DNA of 64,000 nucleotides, from contig NZ_JBJDPS010000010.1 in the NCBI RefSeq assembly GCF_044901685.1, forward strand, positions 62,001-126,000, read 5' to 3'. The notes under the pieces are model-generated. The model saw only the letters and a list, made by a program, of their open reading frames with translations. It had not been told where the DNA came from and did no database searches. Each line of letters begins with the position of its first letter. Position 1 is the first letter of the stretch. The stretch is from Micromonospora_G sp044901685 (lineage in GTDB: Bacteria; Actinomycetota; Actinomycetes; Mycobacteriales; Micromonosporaceae). The position numbers were made by a program, and so were the translations under genes. Shown here piece after piece: positions 17,501-25,943 of this stretch.

Positions 17501-18550
17501 ATGGGCTCACCAGACACCACCACCGGGCCGTGGAGCCGTCGAGGATTCCTCGGTCTCTCCGCCTGCGCGGCGGCCAGCGCGATCGCCGTCGCCGGCCCGT
17601 TCACCGGGATGGCCCAGGCCGCCGACGGCGGCGAGGTACGCGACAGCCAGGGTCACCGGCTGCCCGTCGGCAAGATCGGCATCCAGCTCTACTCCGTCCG
17701 TAGCGACCCGGCGCCCTTCGCCGACAAGCTGCCGAAGCTGGCCCAGCTCGGGTTCAAGGAAATCGAGTTCGCCGGGTACGGGACCAACCCGACCGACGCC
17801 GACATCCTGGCCATCCGCAAGCTGCTGGACGACAACGGCCTCAAGGCGGTCGGCTCGCACGTCGGCTTCGGTTCGTTCCAGAGCGACCTGACCCGGCAGC
17901 TCGACATCGCCCAGATGCTCGGCATGAAGTTCGTCGGCACGGCGAACGCGCCGACCGGCAGCCGGTACAAGTCGGACTGGCGGGCCGCCGCCGACGCGTA
18001 CAACGCGGTCGGTGGTGCGGCCAAGGCGCGCGGGCTGAAGTTCTACCAGCACAACCACGACGGGGAGTACAACTTCCTGCTCGACACCGGGCCGCTGGAC
18101 GCCAACGGTCGGCCGACCCGCTCCACCGGACAACGTGGACTGGAGTACTTCTTCGGTCTCACCGACCCGGAGCTGGTCTACTTCGAGATGGACATCTACT
18201 GGGCGTACCAGGCCCAGGTGCGGTTCAAGACGTACCTGGACGAGTTCGGCGTGACCCGGCGCAAGAACCTCGACCCGATCAAGACGATCAGCAAGCAGCA
18301 GGAGCGGTTCCCGCTGTTCCACGTCAAGGACGGCGTGCTCAACGCCGAGGGCACCAGCCTCTCGATGACCGAGTACGGCGTCCCCGGCGGTTACGTGCCG
18401 TTCGAGGACTTCTTCGCCAGCCTGAAGTCGCTCGACCAGCACCACTACATCTGGGAGCACGACAACGCCGGCTCGACCCCGCCCGAGCAGGGCGGCGTCT
18501 GGGGTGCGGCCGAGCGGAGCGTCAACAACATGAAGGCGACGCGCTTCTGA
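17501..18550 (+). CDS. Tat-exported sugar phosphate isomerase/epimerase family protein
   Basis: 349 residues. A twin-arginine signal (WSRRGFLGLSACAAASAIAVAG, residues 12-33) ends near AQA. The mature part is a xylose-isomerase-like TIM barrel (KIGIQLYSVRSDPAPFADKL, FYQHNHDGEY, YFEMDIYWAYQA, FPLFHVKDGV) with the acidic and histidine residues that bind a divalent metal in this fold. Tat export fits a cofactor loaded in the cytoplasm. It may act on a cell-surface or extracellular sugar. The ATG follows AAAGGGA by 7-8 bases. Two operator-like repeats lie about 85-120 bp upstream. Confidence 0.9.
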   Translation: MGSPDTTTGPWSRRGFLGLSACAAASAIAVAGPFTGMAQAADGGEVRDSQGHRLPVGKIGIQLYSVRSDPAPFADKLPKLAQLGFKEIEFAGYGTNPTDADILAIRKLLDDNGLKAVGSHVGFGSFQSDLTRQLDIAQMLGMKFVGTANAPTGSRYKSDWRAAADAYNAVGGAAKARGLKFYQHNHDGEYNFLLDTGPLDANGRPTRSTGQRGLEYFFGLTDPELVYFEMDIYWAYQAQVRFKTYLDEFGVTRRKNLDPIKTISKQQERFPLFHVKDGVLNAEGTSLSMTEYGVPGGYVPFEDFFASLKSLDQHHYIWEHDNAGSTPPEQGGVWGAAERSVNNMKATRF

Positions 18551-18601
18551 TCCGTTGCCGGTACGTCGGCCGGGGAGCGACCTTCCCGGCCGGCGGACCG
18601 G

Positions 18602-19138
18602 TCAGGCGGTGGTTTCCGACTCGCCCGTGCCCCGGGCCGCCGCCACCAACGCGTCCGTCTGCTCCACCACGGCCTGGTCGTCGGTTGCCGTACCCGGGTC
18701 GTAGCGGACCGTCCAACGCAGGCCGTCGACCCCGCTGACCCGGCGCCCGACCACGCGTACCGCGCCGCCCGCCGGCAGCTTGTAGTGCGCGGTGTACGAG
18801 ACCGAGCTGGTCACCCTGGCCCGCACCTGGTGCGGCACGTCCCCCGGTTCGAGCAGCAGGTACGTCTCCACCGGCAGGTCCGTGACGACCAGGTAACCGT
18901 CCCGTTCGACCACCGTCTCGGCCGGGGTGACCGCCAGCTCGCGCCCGGACCAGACCGCCTTGTTGATGTCGTGCCAGCCCAGCCGGTGTGCCCGGCCGGG
19001 CAACCAGAGCCCCCGGTTGCTCACCACCACCACGCCGTCGCCGTCGGCCACCGTCGCCCAGGCGAGCATCCGCTCGTCCCGGTCCAACGGTGGACGCCGG
19101 TCGGCCGGCAGCTTCGGCTTGCGGTTGAACAGTCCCAT
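18602..19138 (-). CDS. conserved actinobacterial protein next to dnaG
   Basis: 178 residues, soluble, no signal peptide. The N-terminus MGLFNRKPKLPADRRPPLDRDERMLAWA is followed by a beta-rich domain (VVVVSNRGLWLPG, RLGWHDINKAVWSGRELAVTP) resembling a PH-like or lipid-sensor fold, and a C-terminal ALVAAARGT segment. Homologues commonly follow dnaG in actinobacteria, but I know of no function. The start is 2 bp beyond the dnaG stop, so they are co-transcribed and probably coupled. Confidence 0.8.
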   Translation of the reverse strand: MGLFNRKPKLPADRRPPLDRDERMLAWATVADGDGVVVVSNRGLWLPGRAHRLGWHDINKAVWSGRELAVTPAETVVERDGYLVVTDLPVETYLLLEPGDVPHQVRARVTSSVSYTAHYKLPAGGAVRVVGRRVSGVDGLRWTVRYDPGTATDDQAVVEQTDALVAAARGTGESETTA

Positions 19139-19139
19139 C

Positions 19140-21011
19140 TCACAACCCCCCAGCAGCCTGCTCACGCAGCGCCCGGGCGTGCTGCTCCAGCGAGAGCAGC
19201 TCACCGAAGAGCGCGAAGTACTCGTCCTTGTTGGCCACCGGGTTGACCCGCTGCACCTTCGACTTCAGGTCCCGGATCCGGGTGGTGACCGAACCCCACT
19301 CCAGCCGGGCGAGGGTGATCGAGACGTAACGCGGGTCCGGCTCGCCGTCGATCCGCAGCGGCTCCACCGCCAGCTCGCCGACCAGCGCCCTGCCCCCCAG
19401 GTCGGCGCAGGCGTCGCGGACCTGTTCGATCCAGACCGCACCGCCGGTCGCGCCCGCCGCGCCACCGGCCTCGGCGAGCGCCTCCCGGACCGCCCGGTGC
19501 ACCGGGTGCAGGTAAACCTCGCCGCCCAGCGCGTCGAACATCGGCCCGGCCAGCACCGGCTCCTGGATGGCGAGCTTCAGCGCCTCCCGCTCCACCATCG
19601 TCTGCGGGTTGTCTACGGCGGGAGCGGCGGGGCGGGGCGGGGCGGCTGGCGTCGTACCGCCGGGGGTGGCCTTGGCGGGCGCGTTGCCGGCGGCGAGCAC
19701 GGCGCGCTGCACCGGTTCGATCTCCATACCGAGGTCACCGGCGAGCTTGCGGACGTACTCCGGTCGCTTCTCCCGGTCCTTGAGCTTGGCCACCAGCGGC
19801 GCCGCCTGCCGCATCGCCTCCACCCGGCCGTCGACGGTGTCCAGGTCGTAGCGGTTGAGCACGTGCCGCAGCGCGAAGTCGACCAACGGCTCGCGGCGGG
19901 CGACCAGGTCGCGTACGGCCATGTCGCCCTTTGCCAGGCGCAGGTCGCACGGGTCCATGTTGTCCGGGCTGACCGCGATGAAGGTACGCCCGACGAACCG
20001 CTGGTCGTCCTCGAACGCCCGCAGCGCCGCCTTCTGCCCGGCGGCGTCCCCGTCGAAGGTGAAGATGATCTCGCCGGCCACCGCGTCGGTGTCCAGCAGC
20101 AGCCGGCGCAGTACGCCGATGTGGTCGGCCCCGAACGCGGTCCCGCAGGTCGCCACCGCCGTCGGTACGCCGGCCAGGTGGCAGGCCATCACGTCGGTGT
20201 AGCCCTCGACGATCACCGCCCGCCCCTGCTTGGCGATCTCCCGCTTGGCCTGGTCGATGCCGTAGAGCACGTGCGACTTCTTGTAGATCGGGGTCTCTGG
20301 GGTGTTCAGGTACTTCGGGCCGTCGTCGGAGTCGAAGAGCTTGCGCGCGCCGAACCCGATCACGTCGCCGGTCAGCTCCCTGATCGGCCAGAGCAGCCGG
20401 CGGCGGAACCGGTCGATCAGCGAGCCGGAGCGCGCCTCCCGGGCCAGCCCGGCGGTGACCAGCTCCTGGCCGGTGAAGCCGCGCTGTCGGAGGTGCTTGG
20501 TGAGCAGGTCCCAGCCGTCAGGGGCGAAGCCGCAGCCGTACCGCTCGGCGGCGGCCTTGTCGAAGCCGCGCTGGGCCAGGAACTCACGGGCCGGACGGGC
20601 CCCGGCGGTGCCGAGCTGCCCGGCGTAGAACTCGACCGCCGCGGCGTGCGCGGCGACCAGTCGCTGCTTCTGACCCTGCTGCTGCCGTGCCGGGGCGGGA
20701 CCGGCCTCGATGTAGCGCAGTTGGATGCCGGCCCGGCCGGCGAGCCGCTCGACCGACTCCAGGAACGACAGGTGCTCGGCGTCCATCAGGAACTTGATCG
20801 CGTCGCCGCCGGCGCCGCAGCCGTGGCAGAAATAGACGTTCCGGGCCGGCGAGACGGTGAACGAGGGGGTCTTCTCGTCATGGAACGGGCAGAGGCCCTT
20901 GAGGTTGCCACCGCCCGCCGACTTGAGCGTGACCGTCTCGGAGATCACGTCGGCGATCGAGGTGCGCTCACGGACGAGTGTGATGTCCTCGTCCCGAATC
21001 CGCCCAGCCAT
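19140..21011 (-). CDS. dnaG: DNA primase
   Basis: 623 residues, full length. The N-terminal CHC2 zinc finger uses Cys41, His44, Cys62 and Cys65 (LCPFHDEKTPSF, FCHGCGAGGD). The RNA polymerase core with TOPRIM motifs follows (VIVEGYTDVMACHLAG and FTFDGDAAGQKAA, about residues 260-320). The C-terminal third carries the helicase-interaction region. It makes RNA primers for replication. ATG at 21011 is chosen since the protein begins MAGRIRDEDI as in relatives and GGGGG lies 8 bases upstream. Confidence 0.97.
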   Translation of the reverse strand: MAGRIRDEDITLVRERTSIADVISETVTLKSAGGGNLKGLCPFHDEKTPSFTVSPARNVYFCHGCGAGGDAIKFLMDAEHLSFLESVERLAGRAGIQLRYIEAGPAPARQQQGQKQRLVAAHAAAVEFYAGQLGTAGARPAREFLAQRGFDKAAAERYGCGFAPDGWDLLTKHLRQRGFTGQELVTAGLAREARSGSLIDRFRRRLLWPIRELTGDVIGFGARKLFDSDDGPKYLNTPETPIYKKSHVLYGIDQAKREIAKQGRAVIVEGYTDVMACHLAGVPTAVATCGTAFGADHIGVLRRLLLDTDAVAGEIIFTFDGDAAGQKAALRAFEDDQRFVGRTFIAVSPDNMDPCDLRLAKGDMAVRDLVARREPLVDFALRHVLNRYDLDTVDGRVEAMRQAAPLVAKLKDREKRPEYVRKLAGDLGMEIEPVQRAVLAAGNAPAKATPGGTTPAAPPRPAAPAVDNPQTMVEREALKLAIQEPVLAGPMFDALGGEVYLHPVHRAVREALAEAGGAAGATGGAVWIEQVRDACADLGGRALVGELAVEPLRIDGEPDPRYVSITLARLEWGSVTTRIRDLKSKVQRVNPVANKDEYFALFGELLSLEQHARALREQAAGGL

Positions 21012-21159
21012 TACCGCCACCCCCTCGGCGTACATCCTGCCCTGTCGGACCGATCCGGCCGGCTCCGGGTGGTCCTCGCTCCGGCTTTGGGTGGTCCGCC
21101 CACGGCACGGCCTCGATGAATCGCCTATAGCGTTACCAATCACATGGCATCGTCGTAAC

Positions 21160-22047
21160 ATGCGCATCCTGCTCACGGGCGCGACCGGCTACATCGGCTC
21201 CGCCGTACTGCCCGCCCTGCTCCTCGACGGCCACCAGGTGACCGCGATCGCCCGCAGCGAGGACGCGGTGGCCACCGTCACCGCGACCGGCGCCACCGCG
21301 CTGCCCGGCGACGTCACCGACACCGCCCTGCTCCGCCAGGCCGCCAGCGAGGCCGACGCGGTGATCCACCTGGTCACGCCGGGTGGGCAGATCACCGACG
21401 CGGTGGACAACGCCGTGGTCAACGGCGTGCTCGCCGGCATCGAGGGGAGCGGCAAGCCGTACATCCACAGCGCCGGCATCTGGACCCACGGCGAGGGGGT
21501 GATCGACGAGCAGTCCCCCTTCGACCCGCCGGAACTCACCGCCTGGCGGCCCGGGGTCGCCAGACGGATCCTGTCCGCCACGGGCATCCGCAACATCCTC
21601 ATCTCCCCGGCGGTCGTCTACGGCCACGGCTCCGGGCTGGTCCGGATGATCCTCGACGGTCCGCAGGTCACCGACCCGGAACCGACCCTGCTCTTCCCCG
21701 GCAGCGGGGACCAGCACTGGACCAGCATCCACATCGACGACGTCGCCACCCTGTACGCCGCCGCACTGGTCCGGGCCGCGCCGGGCTCGTACTACATCGC
21801 GGCGAGCGGGCAGAACCCGACCATGCGCGAGATCGCCACGGCCGCCAGCCGCACCCTCGGCCTCGGCGGCCGGATCGCCCCGGAACCGCCGGAGGCGACC
21901 CGGCGACGGCTCGGCCCGTTGGAGAGCGCCTTCCGGATGGACCAGCAGGCCAGCGGCGAGAAGGCGCGCAGGGATCTCGGTTGGGAGCCGATCGGCCCGT
22001 CGTTGCTCGACGAGATCGAGACCGGTTCCTACGCCCGCCGGATCTGA
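21160..22047 (+). CDS. NAD(P)-dependent epimerase/dehydratase family protein
   Basis: 295 residues. It opens with the extended-SDR cofactor motif (MRILLTGATGYIGSAVLPALL, GxxGxxG). The usual Tyr-x3-Lys pair is not evident: the equivalent region is YIHSAGIWTHGEG, with PAVVYGHGSGL later. It is therefore probably an atypical SDR of the SDR_a5 type. It is divergent from dnaG. The ATG lies just after TATAGC and GTAACA elements that could hold a promoter. Substrate unknown. Confidence 0.87.
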   Translation: MRILLTGATGYIGSAVLPALLLDGHQVTAIARSEDAVATVTATGATALPGDVTDTALLRQAASEADAVIHLVTPGGQITDAVDNAVVNGVLAGIEGSGKPYIHSAGIWTHGEGVIDEQSPFDPPELTAWRPGVARRILSATGIRNILISPAVVYGHGSGLVRMILDGPQVTDPEPTLLFPGSGDQHWTSIHIDDVATLYAAALVRAAPGSYYIAASGQNPTMREIATAASRTLGLGGRIAPEPPEATRRRLGPLESAFRMDQQASGEKARRDLGWEPIGPSLLDEIETGSYARRI

Positions 22048-22059
22048 CCGGCGGCGGGC

Positions 22060-23262
22060 GTGACCTGGTGGCATCCGGAGAACGTCCGGCGCGGGGGAAT
22101 CGGGTGGCTGCGGCTGCGGCTGCGCGAGTCCGAACTGCCACTGGACCAGAGTGAACGGCACGCCACCTGGCTGGAACTCTTCTTCGACCTGGTGTTCGTA
22201 CTCGCCCTGGCGACGGTGCAGAACCGGCTGGACGTACCGACGCCGCACCTCGGCGACCTGGTCGCCACCTTCGGCCTCTACCTGGTGGTCTGGCTGGCCT
22301 GGGCCGGTCAGGCGTTCTACGACACCCGGTTCGACCCGGACGACGTGCCGCACCGGCTCGCCGTGCTGGTCGGGATGCTGGGCGCGGGGGCGATGGCGGT
22401 GGGCGTCTCCAGCGCCCCGCACACCCTGATCCTGCCGGTCGGCTACATCGTCGTACGCGCCATGCTGATCATGCTCTACCTGCGGGTACGTCACAGCTCC
22501 CCGGCCACCCACCGGCTCACCACGGTCTACCTGATCGGGTTCGGCCTCGGGGTGCTCTTCTGGGTCGGCTCGCTGGCGGCGCCGGTACACCTGCGGCCGA
22601 TGCTCTGGACGATCGGGCTCGCGATCGAGTTCCTCACCCCGTGGCTGGGGCGGCCCTGGGTGTCCCGGATCCCGGTGGACACGTCCCACCTGCCCGAACG
22701 GATCGGGCAGTTCACCATCATCCTGCTCGGCACCACGCTCACCGATTTGCGCGACGCGATCTCTCCCCGCCCCGACGCGGAGGTCGTCGTCGCGGCGGCG
22801 ATCGCACTGGTCGTGCCGGTGGCGGTCTGGTGGGTCTACACCACGTTCGTGACCACCGGGCTGGCCCTGCCCCGACTCAGCGCGGGACTCGCCTACTCGT
22901 ACGTGCACGCGATCCTCGGCGCGGCCCTGCTGCTGCTCGGCTGGGCGCTCGGGGAGATCGTCGGGCAGGCGAGCCACCACGTCACGGAACTGCCACACCG
23001 CCTCCGCGTGCTGCTCGCCGTGGCGATCGGCACCTGGATGCTCTGCGGGTTGGGGTTGCAGTGGATCTCGCTGGGCTACGTGTCGCGCTACCGACTGGTC
23101 GTCGCCGCCTGCGGCATCGGCCCGGTCGTGCTCGTCGCGCTGCTGGTGGCCGAGCCGCTGACCCTGCTGTCGCTGGTCGCCGCCGTGCTGATCGGGTACG
23201 CGATCGCGATCAGCCGGCACATCGTCCAACTCGGCAACGCAGCCCGCACCCCCGGCCCCTGA
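22060..23262 (+). CDS. low temperature requirement protein A (LtrA) family membrane protein, second copy
   Basis: 400 residues. The N-terminal family signature is ERHATWLELFFDLVFVLALATVQN (residues about 29-52). About eleven hydrophobic helices follow, with the FTIILLGTTLTDLRDAI stretch equivalent to the one in the other LtrA at 13733. The GTG is 12 bp after the epimerase stop, with GGCGGGCG as a weak ribosome site, so co-transcription with the epimerase is likely. Function unknown. Confidence 0.87.
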   Translation: MTWWHPENVRRGGIGWLRLRLRESELPLDQSERHATWLELFFDLVFVLALATVQNRLDVPTPHLGDLVATFGLYLVVWLAWAGQAFYDTRFDPDDVPHRLAVLVGMLGAGAMAVGVSSAPHTLILPVGYIVVRAMLIMLYLRVRHSSPATHRLTTVYLIGFGLGVLFWVGSLAAPVHLRPMLWTIGLAIEFLTPWLGRPWVSRIPVDTSHLPERIGQFTIILLGTTLTDLRDAISPRPDAEVVVAAAIALVVPVAVWWVYTTFVTTGLALPRLSAGLAYSYVHAILGAALLLLGWALGEIVGQASHHVTELPHRLRVLLAVAIGTWMLCGLGLQWISLGYVSRYRLVVAACGIGPVVLVALLVAEPLTLLSLVAAVLIGYAIAISRHIVQLGNAARTPGP

Positions 23263-23286
23263 CCGGCTCGCGCCATCTGCGTCGGA

Positions 23287-24126
23287 TCAGGCGAGCTCGC
23301 GGGCTTCCTGCTCCTCGATGCGGCGGTTCCAGTCGGCCTTGGCCGCGCGCCAGCTCTCGTCGTCGGCACCGAGCCGCCAGTAACCCGAGATGGAGAGCTG
23401 CTCCCGGGCCAGGCCGCGCTCGACCCGGAGCAGGTGCCGAAGTTCGCGTACGAAGGTCGCCTCGCCGTGGACGAACGCGTGCGGCGTACCGGTGGGGAGG
23501 TCCGCCCGCCGGACGGCGGCGACCAGGTTCGCTCCGACCGCGTCGGCGCCCCGGTGCAGCCAGACGATCTCGCAGTCGGCGTCGGTGGGCAGCTTCTGCT
23601 CCTCGTCCGGACCGGCCACCTCGACGAAGACCCGGGCGGTGGCGTCGACCGGCAGCCGCTCCAGGGTGGCACCGATGGCCGGCAACGCGCTCTCGTCCCC
23701 GACCAGCAGGTGCCAGTCGGCCTCCTGGTTGGGCGCGTAACCGCCACCGGGACCGAGGAACATCATCGGGTCACCGGGGCGGGCCTGCGCCGCCCACGGA
23801 CCGGCCAGCCCCTCGTCGCCGTGGTGCACGAAGTCGATGCTCAACTCCAGCGCGGTCGGGTCCCAGGCCCGGACGGTGTAGGAGCGCAACCTCGGCCACT
23901 GCTCCTGCGGCAGGTCACGACGGATCGCCGCCAGGTCGAACGGCTCCGGGTACGTCACCTCCGGCCGAGGGAAGATCAGCTTGACGTAGTGGTCGGTGCA
24001 GGCGCCGATCTCCAGCCCGGCCAGCTCCGGACCGCCGAGCACGATCCGGATCATGTGCGGCGTGAGCTGTTCCTTGCGGCGCACGGTGGACCGGGTGACG
24101 CGGGCACGAGCCTGACGATCCGTCAT
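23287..24126 (-). CDS. siderophore-interacting protein, FAD-dependent ferric reductase family
   Basis: 279 residues. The N-terminal FAD-binding domain (MIRIVLGGPELAG, RSYTVRAWDPTALELSIDFVHHGDEGLAGPWA) and the C-terminal SIP domain (HLLVGDESALPAIGATLERL, ending SGYWRLGADDESWRAAKADW) match the ViuB/SIP family. It releases iron from ferric siderophores in the cytoplasm by reduction. An iron-box palindrome overlaps the promoter immediately upstream. No siderophore synthesis or uptake gene is adjacent. Confidence 0.95.
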   Translation of the reverse strand: MTDRQARARVTRSTVRRKEQLTPHMIRIVLGGPELAGLEIGACTDHYVKLIFPRPEVTYPEPFDLAAIRRDLPQEQWPRLRSYTVRAWDPTALELSIDFVHHGDEGLAGPWAAQARPGDPMMFLGPGGGYAPNQEADWHLLVGDESALPAIGATLERLPVDATARVFVEVAGPDEEQKLPTDADCEIVWLHRGADAVGANLVAAVRRADLPTGTPHAFVHGEATFVRELRHLLRVERGLAREQLSISGYWRLGADDESWRAAKADWNRRIEEQEARELA

Positions 24127-24129
24127 GAG

Positions 24130-24145
24130 GTTAGGTTAACCTAAC
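24130..24145. promoter_or_regulatory. IdeR/DmdR-type iron box overlapping a leaderless -10 box
   Basis: Perfect 16-bp palindrome GTTAGGTTAACCTAAC, built from the TTAGGTTA/TAACCTAA half-sites of the DtxR-family iron box. On the minus strand the -10 box TAACCT (24138-24133) lies inside it, 6 bases before the ATG of the siderophore-interacting gene. Iron-loaded repressor binding would block RNA polymerase directly. Confidence 0.8.
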
Positions 24146-24204
24146 TGGCTGCCCCCGGCCGGTCGAGGCCCCGATCGCGACCCACGTCACACCGGTCCGG
24201 GCCG

Positions 24205-25260
24205 TCAGCGGGCCAGGCGCTTCGCCAGCCAGGACAGGGCCAGCGGGTAGCGGTAGTCGATCCCGCCGTGCCCCGCGTCGAACAGTTCGAAGCGCACCCG
24301 GTCCTCCGGCAGTCCGATCCGGGCGAGTTCGGCCCGGAACGCCTCGGCACCGAGGTCGAGGAACCACTCGTCCCGGGTGCCCGCGTCGATCCAGACCGCC
24401 CGCAGCGAACCGAGGGACTCTCGGTAACGCTCGACCATCCGGACCGGATCCCAGTCCAGCCAGCGCTGCCACACCTCCGGACGCAGCACCCCGGTCCGGG
24501 GGTCGAACGGCAACTCCGGGGTGCCGTCCGGCCCGGCCGAGAAGCAGGCGGTGCAGCCGAGCACCATCAGCAGGGTCTGGTCGGCCGGCTTGGTGAACGA
24601 GGGTCGGGACTGGAAGTCCGCCCACCAGCGGAAGATGTCCTGGTCGTACTCGCGCAGGTAGCGGACCGCCTTGCCGAACTCGGGCAGGTAGCACAGCTCG
24701 TAGAGGGTGTCCCCGGCGTGGGTGGCGAGCGCCCCGAACAGGTCCGGCCGGAGCATCGGAGTGATCATCGCGCCGAAGCCGCCGGACGACTTGCCGGCGA
24801 TCGCCCGGGACTCCCGGTCGGCGATCGTCCGGTAGCGCGCGTCCACCCACGGCACCACCTCGTCGCAGAGGTACGAGTGGTAGGCGCCGGTGCCCGGCGA
24901 GTCGACGAACTGCGAGCCGCCGTAGGCGGTCCAGGCGTCGACGTACACGACCACGCAGCCGGGCGCCTCGCCGGAGGCGAAGACCTGGTCCGCCGTCTCG
25001 ATGAACGGCTGCCGGTACGGGCTCCGGTTCTCCCACATCGACAGGTGACCGGTGTAGCCCTGGATCTGGTAGACCGTCGGGTAACGCCGTCCCGGGTCGT
25101 CGTCGTACCCCGGCGGCAGGTAGACCCAGAGCGGTCGCTCGTGCGGGTCACCCAGCGGGTTGCCCCGCAACAGCTCGGAGGAGACGACATGGCGGTCGAG
25201 CCGGCCGGCCAGCTCGGTGTCCCAGGGCAGCATCCAGCGAGTCAACCACGATCCATCCAC
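24205..25260 (-). CDS. alpha/beta-hydrolase, esterase D-like (Fes/YbbA type)
   Basis: 351 residues. The fold matches the putative esterase family: PLWVYLPPGYDDDPGRRYPTVY near residue 40, the nucleophile elbow GKSSGGFGAM (serine near residue 160), and a C-terminal DAGHGGIDYRY with the likely catalytic His. No signal peptide is visible, so it is cytoplasmic. It lies 78 bp from the siderophore-interacting gene on the same strand, so hydrolysis of an ester siderophore is conceivable. No iron box precedes it. GTG at 25260 is chosen because GGGGGG lies 8 bases upstream. Confidence 0.85.
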   Translation of the reverse strand: MDGSWLTRWMLPWDTELAGRLDRHVVSSELLRGNPLGDPHERPLWVYLPPGYDDDPGRRYPTVYQIQGYTGHLSMWENRSPYRQPFIETADQVFASGEAPGCVVVYVDAWTAYGGSQFVDSPGTGAYHSYLCDEVVPWVDARYRTIADRESRAIAGKSSGGFGAMITPMLRPDLFGALATHAGDTLYELCYLPEFGKAVRYLREYDQDIFRWWADFQSRPSFTKPADQTLLMVLGCTACFSAGPDGTPELPFDPRTGVLRPEVWQRWLDWDPVRMVERYRESLGSLRAVWIDAGTRDEWFLDLGAEAFRAELARIGLPEDRVRFELFDAGHGGIDYRYPLALSWLAKRLAR

Positions 25261-25327
25261 TCCGATCACCCCCCGCCGCCGGCATAATCGCTCGGCCGGT
25301 CGGGGCGGGCCACGCCATACTGGGCGC

Positions 25328-25891
25328 GTGTCGACCTCTCCCCGCCACTCCACCCACCCCCGTGACGCCGAGCAGGTGACCCGCGCGATCGCCGACGGCG
25401 TACGGACGAAGTTCGTCTTCTTCTGGAAGCACCGCTCGGACGGTGTGGTCGACGCGGGGTGCCTGAGCCAGTGGGCGCCGTCACCGTTCACCGTGGACGG
25501 ACTCAGCTTCGCCACCGCCGAGCACTACATGATGTGGCGCAAGGCGACCCTCTTCGGTGACCGGGACATCGCCGAGCGGATCCTCGCCGCCGGGCACCCA
25601 CACCTGGTTCAGACGCTGGGCCGTCGGGTCGCCGGCTTCGACCAGCGGGTCTGGGAGGCCGCACGGTACGACATCGTGCGGGACGCCAGCGTGGCGAAGT
25701 TCGGCCAGCACGAGGCGCTGCGCGAGTTCCTGCTCGGCACCGGGGACCGGGTGCTGGTGGAGGCGAGTCCGCTCGACCGGATCTGGGGCATCGGGTTGGC
25801 CGGCACCGATCCGGACGCGCTCGACCCCCGGCGGTGGCGCGGGCTCAACCTGCTCGGCTTCGCCCTGATGGACGCCCGCGCCATGCTGTAA
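25328..25891 (+). CDS. NADAR family protein (YbiA-like N-glycosidase/ADP-ribosyl hydrolase)
   Basis: 187 residues. The core shows the NADAR pattern: FFWKHRSDGVVDAGCLSQWAPSPF, FATAEHYMMWRKATLFGD, and the end DRIWGIGLAGTDPDALDPRRWRGLNLLGFALMD. YbiA members cleave riboflavin intermediates, and other NADAR proteins remove ADP-ribose from guanine in DNA. Which applies here cannot be told. The start GTG has CATACT 6 bases upstream (leaderless pattern). The stop codon TAA is the first triplet of a perfect 52-bp palindrome. Confidence 0.9.
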   Translation: MSTSPRHSTHPRDAEQVTRAIADGVRTKFVFFWKHRSDGVVDAGCLSQWAPSPFTVDGLSFATAEHYMMWRKATLFGDRDIAERILAAGHPHLVQTLGRRVAGFDQRVWEAARYDIVRDASVAKFGQHEALREFLLGTGDRVLVEASPLDRIWGIGLAGTDPDALDPRRWRGLNLLGFALMDARAML

Positions 25892-25940
25892 GGAAGGGCC
25901 CCTTGTTAACGCTATAGCGTTAACAAGGGGCCCTTCCTTA
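25889..25940. terminator. perfect 52-bp palindrome, GGAAGGGCCCC family copy A
   Basis: Two 26-bp arms reading TAAGGAAGGGCCCC then TTGTTAACGCTA on each strand, with no loop bases. It lies exactly between the convergent NADAR and dgt genes and contains the NADAR stop codon. It can fold on either transcript, so it suits a bidirectional terminator. It is one of five related copies in the window. Confidence 0.75.
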
Positions 25941-25943
25941 CGC

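Noticed and set aside
21133..23229. A 698-codon minus-strand frame opposite the epimerase and LtrA genes
   Set aside because: Gln/Asp/Arg-rich low-complexity product with no family, whereas both plus-strand genes have clear family motifs.
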